A stretch of 64,000 nucleotides of DNA from Tissierellales bacterium (GCA_014360205.1 JACIXZ010000005.1:62001-126000); one strand, 5' to 3'. Shown: positions 26,198 to 35,080, numbered from the stretch's first letter. Translations and numbers: made by a program. Notes: a model not told the origin generated them from the sequence alone.

Positions 26198-26218
26198 AGA
26201 GGATGCAGTGCATCCTCT
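26198..26218 (-). terminator. Terminator between deoD and the nucleoside hydrolase gene
   Basis: AGAGGATGCA and TGCATCCTCT form a ten-pair palindrome with a one-base centre, directly after the deoD stop and followed on the minus strand by TGATTTTATTT. Some read-through into the hydrolase gene is likely because the ribosome site follows closely. Confidence 0.72.
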
Positions 26219-26220
26219 GT

Positions 26221-26922
26221 TTATGCTAATTCTAAAGCTATTTCCATCATTTTTGTAAAGCTTTTTTCTCTTTCTTCTGCAGTTGTCTCTTCCTTTTTAA
26301 CTATAGAATCACTTACTGTCAAAATAGTTAAGGCATTTACTCCAGCATAATTTGCATTGCAATAAAGTGCATATGCTTCCATCTCTATTCCAAGTATATT
26401 CATTTTTTTCCATCTTTCTACTTCAGTTTCATCTGCTGAGTAGAAGGTATCGCTAGATAAAATATTGCCTACTCTTACTGGTATGTTTTTTTCTCTAGAA
26501 ACATTTACAGCCTTTTCCAACAATTCATATGAAGCGATTGCAGAATATGTGCCTGGAAGATTATATTGATGTGCATAATTTGAGTTTGTACAAGCACCCA
26601 TTCCGATGATTACATCATATAAATTCAAATCCTCTTGTATTGCCCCGCAGGAACCTATTCTTATTAGGTTTTTAACACCATAAAAATGTATTAACTCATA
26701 GGAATATATTCCGATAGATGGTATTCCCATTCCCGTTCCCATTACAGATATAGGTTTTCCTTTGTATGTTCCAGTGTATCCAAACATATTTCTTACTGTA
26801 TTAAATAGAACTGGATTTTCCAAGAAATTATCAGCAATAAACTTCGCCCTTAGAGGATCACCTGGAAGCAAAATAGTTTCAGCAATATCGCCCTTTTTTG
26901 CACTATTGTGAGGTGTTGTCAT
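26221..26922 (-). CDS. deoD: Purine-nucleoside phosphorylase, hexameric DeoD type
   Basis: DeoD converts purine (deoxy)ribonucleosides plus phosphate to base and (deoxy)ribose 1-phosphate. The 233-residue protein starts MTTPHNSAKKGD with the phosphate-site histidine near position 5, has LLPGDPLRAKFIAD, the RIGSCGA loop, and the base-recognising TVSDSI aspartate at about 205. The size and these motifs indicate the bacterial hexameric 6-oxo/6-amino purine enzyme, not the trimeric type. ATG at 26922 has AGGAGTGATTAA upstream. With the neighbouring hydrolase it forms a nucleoside salvage pair. Confidence 0.95.
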   Translation of the reverse strand: MTTPHNSAKKGDIAETILLPGDPLRAKFIADNFLENPVLFNTVRNMFGYTGTYKGKPISVMGTGMGIPSIGIYSYELIHFYGVKNLIRIGSCGAIQEDLNLYDVIIGMGACTNSNYAHQYNLPGTYSAIASYELLEKAVNVSREKNIPVRVGNILSSDTFYSADETEVERWKKMNILGIEMEAYALYCNANYAGVNALTILTVSDSIVKKEETTAEEREKSFTKMMEIALELA

Positions 26923-27079
26923 TTAATCACTCCTTTATTATTTACTTATCTTATATAATACCATAAATATTGATAAAATAGCATTATAAAAAATTGATAA
27001 ATATTTATTTAATTTCTAAAATCTGGGTATTATGTAAATACAAATATAGTAGTAATTTTTAAAGAAAGGAGTGATTAAA

Positions 27080-27493
27080 ATGAAAAAAATCTTAGTACCT
27101 ATCGATGGATCTGAAAACTCAAAAAGAGCATTAAAAAGAGCAAAAGAGCTAGGCGAATTATATCATGCTGAATTGATTATCTTAACTGTTATTGACAATG
27201 GAAGATTTTTTAGCATAGAATTCAAAGATGAATTAATCAAGATATTAGAACAAAATGCTAAAGAATTGTTGCAAAATGCTAAAAACGATCTAAGCGATTA
27301 CCCTTACGGAGTAAAGACTGTATTTAAATTTGGAGATGTTCCTGGTGAAATCATTGATACAGCTGATGAAGAGGATGTAGATTTGATAGTTATAGGGACA
27401 AGAGGATTGGGTGCTTTCCAAAGAGCTGTACTTGGAGGAGTATCGCATAAGGTCGTAACACATGCTGATAGATCGGTCTTAGTTGTTAAATAA
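27080..27493 (+). CDS. Universal stress protein (UspA family), copy 1
   Basis: A 137-residue single-domain USP starting MKKILVPIDGSENSK. The nucleotide loop is GTRGLGAFQRAVLGG, which keeps G-2x-G-9x-G but has G where ATP-binding members have S/T, so ATP binding is less certain than in copy 2. The ATG at 27080 follows AAAGGAG at eight bases; the GTG at 27071 would overlap the ribosome site. It faces away from deoD and converges on the hydrogenase operon. A second, clearly related USP lies on the other side of that operon at 31301. Confidence 0.93.
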   Translation: MKKILVPIDGSENSKRALKRAKELGELYHAELIILTVIDNGRFFSIEFKDELIKILEQNAKELLQNAKNDLSDYPYGVKTVFKFGDVPGEIIDTADEEDVDLIVIGTRGLGAFQRAVLGGVSHKVVTHADRSVLVVK

Positions 27494-27526
27494 TGATTGG
27501 CATATCTAAAGATATGCCAATCATTA
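27491..27526 (+). terminator. Rho-independent terminator of usp copy 1
   Basis: TAATGATTGGCATATC and GATATGCCAATCATTA form a perfect 16-pair stem with a TAAA loop, followed by TTTATTTATTTTT. It lies between the convergent usp and hydA stops. Confidence 0.88.
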
Positions 27527-27531
27527 TTTAT

Positions 27532-29271
27532 TTATTTTTCCAAAGGATTTAAGTTCCATTCATTTTGATTAGTATGCAATAATTTATGGGATGTATGAGA
27601 TAGAGGTTTCTGCAGATATCTTTCATAGCATTCAACAACAGCTGGATTCTCATGAGAAAATCTCAATTCGTTGATTTCATCTAATCCATATAGAATCTGT
27701 GCTCTTTCTTCAGCCAGTTCTTTACCATCCCAAATAGGTTGCCCTCCGCCTCCAGCACATCCACCAGGGCATGCCATTATTTCTACAAAATCATATGAAG
27801 CTTTGCCATTTCTGATAGCTTCTATCAATCTTCTAGTATTTCCAAGTCCGCTTGCAACTGCAACTTTTAATTCTATTCCATCTATAGAAAACTTAGCTTC
27901 TTTCCAGCCCTCTTTGTTGCCCCTTACTTCTTTAAATGCATCAGGATCTGGGTTTTTGCCTTCTACTAGATAGTAAGCGCTTCTAAGTGCTGCTTCCATA
28001 ACTCCACCAGTTGCTCCAAATATAACAGCTGCACCAGTGCTAACCCCAAGAGGCTGATCCAATTCAATCTCATCTAAAAATCTTACATCGATATGTTCAG
28101 CCCTAATCATTCTATCAACTTCTCTTGTTGTCAAAACTACATCTACATCTTGTCCTGCACCTGCGTCATTTAAAACTTTAACTCCTGCTTCATATTTCTT
28201 AGCTGTACATGGCATTATTGAGACCACAAATATCTTAGATGGATCAACATCAAGTATTTCAGCATAATAGCTCTTTGCTATAGCTCCAAACATTTGCTGT
28301 GGAGATTTTGCAGAAGATAATTGATCAATCATATCTGGGTATTGAGTCTTTATAAATCTGACCCAACCTGGACAACATGAGGTAAACATAGGGAATTTTT
28401 CATTTTCCCTGTTTTTAAGTTTTTCAACAAACTCACTACCTTCTTCCATTATTGTCAAATCTGCAGCAAAGTTTGTGTCAAATACATAGTCAAAACCCAT
28501 CATTTTTAGTGCACTAGCTAATCTTTTCACTGTAGCTTCTTCTCTATTAAGTCCCAATGATTCTCCCCATGCCGCTCGTACCGCAGGGGCTATCTGAACT
28601 ACTGTTATTTTTTCTTTGTCAGAAAGAGCTTCAAACACTTTTTCTGTATCATCTCTTTCCCTCAAAGCTCCAACTGGACAATGAGTTATACACTGCCCGC
28701 AAAGCGCACAGTCTGCTTCTTCTATTCTTCTGTTTTTGGATACATCAACTCTTGTCCTTGACCCTGTATTTGCAATATCCCATATCTTTAAATCCTGCAC
28801 CTTATCGCATACTTCTATACATCTCATGCATTTTATGCATTTTTCATAGTTTCTAACTAAAGGAAATCCTTCAGTCCATTTAGCATTAGGTAACTGCAAC
28901 TCATATGGAACTTCTAATATCCCTAAATCATTTGCTATCTCTTGTAAACTGCAATTCCCACTTCTAACACAGCTTGCACATCTTGCATCATGTTGAGATA
29001 AAATAAGTTCTACATTTGTTTTTCTCACTTCTCTAACCTTTTGGCTGTTAGTGTAAATTTTCATCCCTTCTTCAACTACATTGTTACAAGCAGGTATAAG
29101 TCTATTAACTCCTTCTATCTCAACAACACAAACTCTGCAAGCACCTATTTCATTTAATCCTTCAAGATAACACAAATTAGGTATATTTACATGGTTTAAT
29201 TCCGCAGCTTTTAGTATTGTAGTGCCTTCTGGGACTGAGACTTTTTTATTGTTTATAGTAACGTTTACCAC
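27532..29271 (-). CDS. hydA: [FeFe]-hydrogenase catalytic subunit
   Basis: A 579-residue H2-metabolising enzyme with an N-terminal [2Fe-2S] domain (C34, C45, C48, C62), a His/Cys-ligated [4Fe-4S] (H94, C98, C101, C107), a two-cluster ferredoxin domain (C145-C155 and C188-C198) and the H-cluster domain. All three H-cluster motifs are intact: TSCCPGW at 297-303, MPCTAKKYE at 353-361 and MACPGGCAGGGGQP at 499-512. Start is a GTG at 29271 overlapping the upstream gene by seven bases. Its partner is an unusual NuoF-tail/GltD fusion, so this looks like the glutamate-synthase-linked A2-type arrangement rather than a HydABC trimer. Maturation genes hydEFG are not in the window. Confidence 0.95.
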   Translation of the reverse strand: MVNVTINNKKVSVPEGTTILKAAELNHVNIPNLCYLEGLNEIGACRVCVVEIEGVNRLIPACNNVVEEGMKIYTNSQKVREVRKTNVELILSQHDARCASCVRSGNCSLQEIANDLGILEVPYELQLPNAKWTEGFPLVRNYEKCIKCMRCIEVCDKVQDLKIWDIANTGSRTRVDVSKNRRIEEADCALCGQCITHCPVGALRERDDTEKVFEALSDKEKITVVQIAPAVRAAWGESLGLNREEATVKRLASALKMMGFDYVFDTNFAADLTIMEEGSEFVEKLKNRENEKFPMFTSCCPGWVRFIKTQYPDMIDQLSSAKSPQQMFGAIAKSYYAEILDVDPSKIFVVSIMPCTAKKYEAGVKVLNDAGAGQDVDVVLTTREVDRMIRAEHIDVRFLDEIELDQPLGVSTGAAVIFGATGGVMEAALRSAYYLVEGKNPDPDAFKEVRGNKEGWKEAKFSIDGIELKVAVASGLGNTRRLIEAIRNGKASYDFVEIMACPGGCAGGGGQPIWDGKELAEERAQILYGLDEINELRFSHENPAVVECYERYLQKPLSHTSHKLLHTNQNEWNLNPLEK

Positions 29272-31097
29272 TTTTCAGTCCTCCCTCCTTTAAATACTCC
29301 AAAACCAAAGTGATCGCATCTTAAGCATCTCTTTGACTCTTGACTTGCTTCTTCGAAACTCATTGGGCATTCTGCTAATAAAAAGTCTTCTTTTCTCTCA
29401 TCAGCAGGTCTTTCTTTCATATTTACCCTACCACAAGGAACTCTGTCTGCCAATCTAGGCTGAGGAATATTCACATTTGATTCTATTACATGATGATATC
29501 CCAGATAATTGTCTATATTAGCAGCAGCTACTTTGCCAGCAGCGATAGCTTGTATAACTGTCGCAGGTCCTGAAATACAATCTCCTCCTGCAAAGACACC
29601 TGGTATATCTTTAACCCCAGCAGAACTTAGTGCATCTATCACACCTCTTCTTACAGGTATCCCCTCTTTTTCAAAATCTTTAGATTCTATACCTTGCCCT
29701 ATAGCTATTACAACAACATCGCAATCTATTTGAATTGGTTTTTCCTTTGCATCTTGTGTCTTTGGTCTTCCATTTTCCATCATTCCAACAATCTGAGGCT
29801 GTATTATTAAAGCTTTGACTTCCCCATCTTCGTTTGCTTCAATCTTTATAGGATTTGAAAGTTCATATACTTCACATCCTTCAGAAATAGCTGCTTCAAC
29901 TTCTTCTCTAAGTGCTGGCATGTCATCTTTTCTTCTTCTATATATGATATTTGAATTTTTAGCACCTAGTCTAACAGCTGATCTAGCAACATCAATCGCT
30001 ACATTCCCTCCGCCTATTATTGCAACCTTTTTATCTTTGAAATCAGGATATATACCATCACCAATATCTCTTAAAATATCAACTGCCGAATAAACTCCTT
30101 TAGCATCTTCTCCTTCTATCCCCATGCTTTTGTGAATTTGCGCACCAATTGCTATGTACACACTGTCGTATTTATCTTTCAAATCCACCACAGAAATATC
30201 TTTTCCTACAGTCACATTAGTAAATACATTGACATCGTAAGATAACAGACTTTCAATTTCTTTATCCAATATCTCTCTAGGTAATCTATAGCTAGGTATT
30301 CCATATCTTAGCATACCACCTAATTTGTTTTTACTCTCGTATAAATCTACTTGATGTCCCATCATAGAAAGATAATAAGCACATGTAAGACCACTTGGTC
30401 CTCCACCAATCACTGCTACTTTCTTACCCGTTAAGTCCATCCTTCTAGGATTTTCTACATACTCTGCATTATCCACTGCAAATCTTTTTAGTCCTCTAAT
30501 ATTTATCGAATCATCTATCATATTTCTTCTACATCTTGTCTCACAAGGATGCTCGCAAACGTATGCACATGTTGCAGGCATAGGATTATCCTTCTTAATT
30601 AACTTAATAGCATCATCATATCTTCCCTCTGAAATAAGTGCGATATAACCCGGAATATCTACCTCTGCAGGGCATAAAGAAACACAAGGAACTGATTGAT
30701 AAATCCCAAAATTGCATCTGTCTCTTAAAATATGCTCCTCAAAATCATCTCTAAATCCATCTAAACCTTTCAAAACCATGTTTGCAGCTTCATAACCAAT
30801 TGCACAATCCGATGATAGATAAATACTGTTTGCTGTTTTTTCTATCAAATCAATCGTCTTTAAAGTAGCTCTTCCATCTAGGACATCTTTTAGAAGTGTT
30901 TCCAATTGACCCAGCCCAACTCTACAGGGAACACATTTTCCACAAGTTTGAGCATGTGCCATGTTGACAAATGATAATGTCAAATCAATTGGACACAGTC
31001 CAGGCGGCGAAGCAACAATACGTCTTTCAAGATCTTTATACATCTCTTCGACAGTAGACTGTGCTTTATCTTTTGTTATAATACTTAATCTGCTCAC
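29265..31097 (-). CDS. Hydrogenase-associated flavoprotein: NuoF-like Fe-S segment fused to GltD-like NAD(P)H oxidoreductase
   Basis: A 610-residue protein. Its first ~130 residues resemble the C-terminal Fe-S part of NuoF/HydB (TCGKCVPCRVGLGQLETLL, then SSDCAIG) without the FMN/NADH-binding part. The remaining ~480 resemble the glutamate synthase small subunit: a Cys-rich Fe-S region (CVSLCPAEVDIPGY, CEHPCETRCRR), an FAD fold (GGGPSGLTCAYYL), an NAD(P) fold (GGGNVAIDVARSA) and YRRRKDDMPA. It should pass electrons between NAD(P)H and the adjacent hydrogenase, possibly by bifurcation with ferredoxin. I choose the GTG at 31097, right behind GGAGGAGG, over the TTG at 31133. Confidence 0.85.
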   Translation of the reverse strand: MSRLSIITKDKAQSTVEEMYKDLERRIVASPPGLCPIDLTLSFVNMAHAQTCGKCVPCRVGLGQLETLLKDVLDGRATLKTIDLIEKTANSIYLSSDCAIGYEAANMVLKGLDGFRDDFEEHILRDRCNFGIYQSVPCVSLCPAEVDIPGYIALISEGRYDDAIKLIKKDNPMPATCAYVCEHPCETRCRRNMIDDSINIRGLKRFAVDNAEYVENPRRMDLTGKKVAVIGGGPSGLTCAYYLSMMGHQVDLYESKNKLGGMLRYGIPSYRLPREILDKEIESLLSYDVNVFTNVTVGKDISVVDLKDKYDSVYIAIGAQIHKSMGIEGEDAKGVYSAVDILRDIGDGIYPDFKDKKVAIIGGGNVAIDVARSAVRLGAKNSNIIYRRRKDDMPALREEVEAAISEGCEVYELSNPIKIEANEDGEVKALIIQPQIVGMMENGRPKTQDAKEKPIQIDCDVVVIAIGQGIESKDFEKEGIPVRRGVIDALSSAGVKDIPGVFAGGDCISGPATVIQAIAAGKVAAANIDNYLGYHHVIESNVNIPQPRLADRVPCGRVNMKERPADERKEDFLLAECPMSFEEASQESKRCLRCDHFGFGVFKGGRTEKW

Positions 31098-31300
31098 GTA
31101 ATCCTCCTCCTTTATTTGATATTTATCTAACAAAATTATATAGCATTATGTAAATTAAATAAAGAATATTTTTCTTAATTTTTAAAATACTGATAGTGCC
31201 ACTAATTTCTTTGTAAAATTTCATTCTATTCAGAAATGTTTAATTTCAAAGTGAAGATATTTAATATCAGGGTATAACTATTATAAAAGGAGGGATTTTA

Positions 31301-31720
31301 ATGAAAAAAATATTAGTTCCAATCGATGGCTCTAAGTGCTCTCAATTAGCTATGCAAAAGGCTAAAGAATTAGCTAAAGCTTTTGATAGTTCAATAACGG
31401 TAATAACAGTAGTGGATAGTATAAAATATCTTGATATGGAATACAGATACAATGCTGTTCAAAAAGATCTAGCATATTCTAAAGAACTACTTAAAACTGC
31501 AGAGAAATTTTTTGAAGATCTAGGTAAAGAAATAGAAACAGTGTGCAAAACAGGAGATGTTTCAGAGGAGATATTAAATCTAGCTGAAGAAGGTGATTTT
31601 GATTTAATAGTTATAGGCAGTAAAGGCATGGGAAGATTTTCACGAGCTATACTTGGAAGTGTGAGTCAAAAGATATCACAGGTTGCAAAAACAAATGTTC
31701 TCATTGTTAAGAAACCTTAA
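31301..31720 (+). CDS. Universal stress protein (UspA family), copy 2
   Basis: A 139-residue single-domain USP, beginning MKKILVPIDGSKCSQ. The loop GSKGMGRFSRAILGS matches the ATP-binding pattern G-2x-G-9x-G-S, so it is probably of the ATP-binding UspFG class. It is a paralogue of the protein at 27080. It is divergent from the hydrogenase operon, with about 200 bases between the two starts, so shared redox or growth-phase control is possible. AAAAGGAGGG precedes the ATG. A weak inverted repeat but no clean T-run follows the stop. Confidence 0.93.
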   Translation: MKKILVPIDGSKCSQLAMQKAKELAKAFDSSITVITVVDSIKYLDMEYRYNAVQKDLAYSKELLKTAEKFFEDLGKEIETVCKTGDVSEEILNLAEEGDFDLIVIGSKGMGRFSRAILGSVSQKISQVAKTNVLIVKKP

Positions 31721-31807
31721 TATTCTTCATAAATATTGAAATTAGAATATTAAAACAGCTATTTAGTTAAATGGCTATTACTTTAATTTTTAGAAAATAT
31801 TGAAATA

Positions 31808-31836
31808 TTGCATATTTTATTGTAAGCTATTATAAA
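31808..31836 (+). promoter_or_regulatory. Sigma-A-type promoter of nhaC
   Basis: TTGCAT (31808-31813) and TATAAA (31831-31836) are separated by exactly 17 bases, 45 bases upstream of the nhaC ATG. Confidence 0.65.
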
Positions 31837-31880
31837 TAGTTGTTTATAATTAAACAACTCAATAAACGGAGGTGTTGATA

Positions 31881-33284
31881 ATGAAGGAAAAGAAACAGCC
31901 TACTATTTTCCACGCTCTTATTCCAATAGTCGTTCTAATTATTTGTCTTTCCTACGGAATAATAGTACTTGGCGCAGACCCTCACATACCGCTACTAGTT
32001 GCAATAGTAGTAGCTTCTCTAGTGTCTGTATTGATGTTGAAATTTTCTTGGGCTGAAATTGAAAAAGGCGCAATAGAAACTATTCAGATGTCTATGCAAG
32101 CAATACTTATTTTAATGGTTATAGGTACAGTAGTAGGTTCTTGGATACTAAGTGGTACTGTCCCTGCAATGATTTATTACGGTCTTAAAATATTATCTCC
32201 AGGGATCTTTCTTGTAGCTACTACATTAATCTGTAGTGTAGTTTCATTAGCAACTGGTAGCTCTTGGACTACAGCAGGTACTGTAGGGGTTGCTCTTATC
32301 GGAGTAGGTAGAGGATTGGGAATCCCTGTTGAAATAGTTGCAGGTGCAATTGTTTCAGGTGCATATTTTGGAGATAAATTGTCACCTCTCTCTGATACCA
32401 CCAATTTAGCTCCAGCTATGGCTGGATCAACTTTATTCGAACATATTAGATATATGCTCTTTACAACAATCCCTAGCTTAATAATCGCTCTAATCCTTTA
32501 TGCTATTATAGGGTCTAGATATGCAGGTCAATCTTTAGACACCTCAAGCATAGACATAATCTTAAATGGTTTGTCAGCAAACTTCTATATATCACCTGTT
32601 TTGTTGATACCACCAATAATTGTTATTTTAATGGTTGCTTTTAAAGCCCCTGCTTTACCAGGTCTATTGGCAGGAACTGGTCTAGGTGCATTATTTGCAG
32701 CTATATTCCAAAAAGCTAGTTTAGGTCAAATCGTCGATACAATACATTATGGTTTTTCAATTGAAAGCGAAACTGAAATAATCAATGAATTGCTAAACAG
32801 AGGCGGTCTAGATTCCATGATGTGGACCATATCTTTGATACTCTTAGCCATGACATTTGGCGGAATTATGGAAAAGAGTGGAATGTTGGGCGCATTAGCT
32901 CAGAAGATACTTTCTGTTGCAAACTCAACTGGTTCACTAGTTTTAGCTACAATTCTATCTTCTATTGCCATAAACATATTAGCTGCTGACCAATATTTAT
33001 CTATAGTTATACCTGGAAGAATGTACAAGGAAGCTTACGATGAAATGGGTCTTGAGCCAAGATTATTATCCAGAACACTTGAAGATGCAGGAACACTTAC
33101 CTCCCCACTTGTACCATGGAACACATGTGGAGCATATATGTATAGCGTGCTTTTAGTAAGCCCTCTTGCTTATCTTCCATATGCATTCTTAAACTTAATT
33201 AATCCATTAGTTGCAGTATTCTATGGATTTACTGGAATAAGTATAAACGATCCTAAAAAGCCAAAGAAGAATAAAACTAAGTAA
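31881..33284 (+). CDS. nhaC: Na+/H+ antiporter, NhaC family
   Basis: A 467-residue membrane protein with about eleven to twelve hydrophobic segments and the NhaC segments TGSSWTTAGTVGVALIG, ISGAYFGDKLSPLSDTTNLA and PLVPWNTCGAYM. Members exchange protons for sodium; some relatives exchange malate/lactate or other solutes, so substrate is inferred from family. The ATG at 31881 follows GGAGGTG; the GTG at 31872 inside the ribosome site is less likely. It has its own promoter and terminator and is monocistronic. Confidence 0.9.
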   Translation: MKEKKQPTIFHALIPIVVLIICLSYGIIVLGADPHIPLLVAIVVASLVSVLMLKFSWAEIEKGAIETIQMSMQAILILMVIGTVVGSWILSGTVPAMIYYGLKILSPGIFLVATTLICSVVSLATGSSWTTAGTVGVALIGVGRGLGIPVEIVAGAIVSGAYFGDKLSPLSDTTNLAPAMAGSTLFEHIRYMLFTTIPSLIIALILYAIIGSRYAGQSLDTSSIDIILNGLSANFYISPVLLIPPIIVILMVAFKAPALPGLLAGTGLGALFAAIFQKASLGQIVDTIHYGFSIESETEIINELLNRGGLDSMMWTISLILLAMTFGGIMEKSGMLGALAQKILSVANSTGSLVLATILSSIAINILAADQYLSIVIPGRMYKEAYDEMGLEPRLLSRTLEDAGTLTSPLVPWNTCGAYMYSVLLVSPLAYLPYAFLNLINPLVAVFYGFTGISINDPKKPKKNKTK

Positions 33285-33310
33285 AAAAAGGCAGCATTCG
33301 CTGCCTTTTT
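33285..33310 (+). terminator. Rho-independent terminator of nhaC
   Basis: AAAAAGGCAGC and GCTGCCTTTTT pair over 11 bases with an ATTC loop and run into TTATT, right after the nhaC stop. Confidence 0.88.
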
Positions 33311-33360
33311 TATTGCATTTTAACAAACTATATAGTATTCTTTTTTAGAAGGAAGAAGGT

Positions 33361-33984
33361 GTGAAATTGAAAAAAAGATACATATTTTTAATATTAATAA
33401 TCATCTTATTAATTCCAATATTATTTTTTAGAAAAGAGATTAAATTTTTATGGTCAATTGCAAACTCAAGAATAACTCAATCTAAAATTGAAGATGAAAT
33501 AATATTAGAAAACCCATTAGAAAAATATATAAATGATATCGATTCAAACATTAGTGAAAATACTAATACAAATAGTTCAGTTAAAGTAGATAACACAAAA
33601 CTTAAGAATTCTAAAATAGACAAAAATGTAAATACATTGTCTATGGATGAAATTGCTGTAATATATAACCCAAAATTCAAATTACTAGAAGATGAATTTA
33701 ACAAGACACTCGATAATTTAGTTGCTGATGCCATAGCAGATTATAATACTGGAAATTACAGCAAATTTGATCTTGCTAGGTTTTATCTGGATAAGGGTTA
33801 TAAAATCGAAAAAGAATCTGATATAAAATTTTATGCATTAGTAGATGAATTAGAGAAAGATCTCAAGAAAAACTCTCTAGACCTTTCTCTAAAAGATGAA
33901 ATAGTAAGTTACTATAAAAATGTCAAATCAGTAAAGAAAAATAGTCTGATAGACAAGGGAATGGCACTTGTAAATGCAAAATAA
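33361..33984 (+). CDS. Unknown membrane-anchored protein
   Basis: I do not recognise this 207-residue protein. Residues about 6-23 are a transmembrane anchor (KKRYIFLILIIILLIPILFF), residues about 45-95 are a low-complexity Asn/Ser/Asp-rich linker, and the rest (100-207) is a charged, helical domain with LEDEFNKTLDNLVADAIADY and LDKGYKIEKE. No cysteine is seen and there is no cleavable signal, so it is probably anchored with the domain outside. Start is a GTG at 33361 behind AGAAGGA; a TTG at 33367 is the alternative. It ends one base from the convergent amidase gene, with no terminator between them. Confidence 0.65.
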   Translation: MKLKKRYIFLILIIILLIPILFFRKEIKFLWSIANSRITQSKIEDEIILENPLEKYINDIDSNISENTNTNSSVKVDNTKLKNSKIDKNVNTLSMDEIAVIYNPKFKLLEDEFNKTLDNLVADAIADYNTGNYSKFDLARFYLDKGYKIEKESDIKFYALVDELEKDLKKNSLDLSLKDEIVSYYKNVKSVKKNSLIDKGMALVNAK

Positions 33985-33985
33985 T

Positions 33986-34456
33986 TTATATTTTATCGTA
34001 AAAGTAAGTCCATTCTCTCCACCCCATATCACTCATTCTTTTCGGACATATTTTTAATGAAGCATCAAAATGTCTTACCACTCTGGATTTCTCTAAATCA
34101 TATTTCATAAGGAGAGTCCTAATTAAATACAATCCTTTTTCTTTAGTTATATCCCAATCATTCCCCTGATTTATGCACAATTCAATTCCTATAGAATTAG
34201 AATTAGTTATGCCAAACTTTCCTTTGCCATCTCCACAATGAAAACTTGAATTATTATCTTCCACAAGTTGAAGTATATGATTTTCATCAATTATATAATG
34301 ACATGAAGCAAAGACTTTTGGTCTATTAAAATACATATAATGATTAATGGCATTTGCAGTTTTATTTTCATTTCCGGTGTCATGAATTACAATATATTTT
34401 ATTTTCTCTTTATTTCTAGCAGAGAAATTATTCTTTATTAACATCTTCTCAATCAT
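33986..34456 (-). CDS. N-acetylmuramoyl-L-alanine amidase, Amidase_2 type, no signal peptide
   Basis: A 156-residue amidase domain that should cut the bond between muramic acid and the stem peptide. Zinc ligands by comparison with T7 lysozyme are H25 (in VIHDTG), H129 (in VRHFDAS) and C137 (in ICPKRM). It has neither a signal peptide nor a wall-binding domain, like phage endolysins, so it would need a holin or lysis to reach the wall. The ATG at 34456 overlaps the sigma-factor gene upstream (GGAGGGATATA ribosome site inside it), so the two are co-transcribed. No phage structural or holin gene is nearby. Confidence 0.85.
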   Translation of the reverse strand: MIEKMLIKNNFSARNKEKIKYIVIHDTGNENKTANAINHYMYFNRPKVFASCHYIIDENHILQLVEDNNSSFHCGDGKGKFGITNSNSIGIELCINQGNDWDITKEKGLYLIRTLLMKYDLEKSRVVRHFDASLKICPKRMSDMGWREWTYFYDKI

Positions 34457-35012
34457 TATATCCCTCCATCATCTCTCTAAGTTTTTTATGAGCTCTTCTT
34501 TTTAATTCAAGCACAGTTCTATAATTGATATTGTGTATTGTACTTATTTCATCGATAGATAATCCCTTATAGTAAAACTCTAGTATTATCTCTTTTTCTT
34601 TTAAAGATAAATTTTTAAAAAGAAGTTGCATTCTTGTAGAAAAATCATCAATAACCACTTCTTCTTCTAAATCATATTCACTCGGTATTAAATCAGCCAA
34701 CTCAATTCCCTCCTCATTTTTTTGATTTAATGTTAAAATTTCCCTATTGGTATTTAGCTTATTCAAGTAAAAATATTTTAATCTTGTCTTAACATAACCA
34801 CTAAAATGCACATTTTTACTCTTATCAAAATCTCTGATACATTCTAAGACAACTACTTTCCCATCTTCTATTAAATCCTCATATTCATAGTAGCAATTGT
34901 AGTATTTTTTTATTGACGAAATAATCAATGGATAAAATTTTTCTACTAATTCGTATTTAGCATCATCATCATTTTTAATCGATTCTTCATAAAGTATCTC
35001 GATTTCTCTCAC
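34449..35012 (-). CDS. Small alternative sigma factor
   Basis: A 187-residue sigma-70 family protein. Region 2 is at about 20-85 (YEDLIEDGKVVVLECIRDFD, then SGYVKTRLKYFYLNK) and region 4 at about 128-182 (LSLKEKEIILEFYYKG, HTH at 150-172); region 3 is missing, so it is a compact type. It resembles clostridial TcdR/UviA-like or YvrI-like sigma factors more than the housekeeping one, but I cannot assign a subgroup. Start is a GTG at 35012, six bases after AAAAAGGAG. It is co-transcribed with the amidase. No clear sigma-A promoter is seen in the 68-base gap upstream, which fits self-directed or activator-dependent transcription. Confidence 0.82.
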   Translation of the reverse strand: MREIEILYEESIKNDDDAKYELVEKFYPLIISSIKKYYNCYYEYEDLIEDGKVVVLECIRDFDKSKNVHFSGYVKTRLKYFYLNKLNTNREILTLNQKNEEGIELADLIPSEYDLEEEVVIDDFSTRMQLLFKNLSLKEKEIILEFYYKGLSIDEISTIHNINYRTVLELKRRAHKKLREMMEGYND

Positions 35013-35027
35013 TATATGCTCCTTTTT

Positions 35028-35041
35028 AAAGAGCGCTCTTT
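35028..35041. promoter_or_regulatory. Perfect palindrome in front of the sigma-amidase operon
   Basis: AAAGAGCGCTCTTT is a perfect 14-base palindrome ending 15 bases upstream of the sigma factor start codon, next to the ribosome site. It may be an operator or a small RNA stem; there is no T-run to make it a terminator. Confidence 0.45.
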
Positions 35042-35080
35042 TATTATTCCTAGGTGAGATAAGCTTAATATAGATTTACA

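Noticed and set aside
33986-34456. Amidase gene as evidence for a prophage
   Set aside because: No integrase, terminase, capsid or holin gene is in the window and the neighbours are chromosomal; only the missing signal peptide is phage-like.
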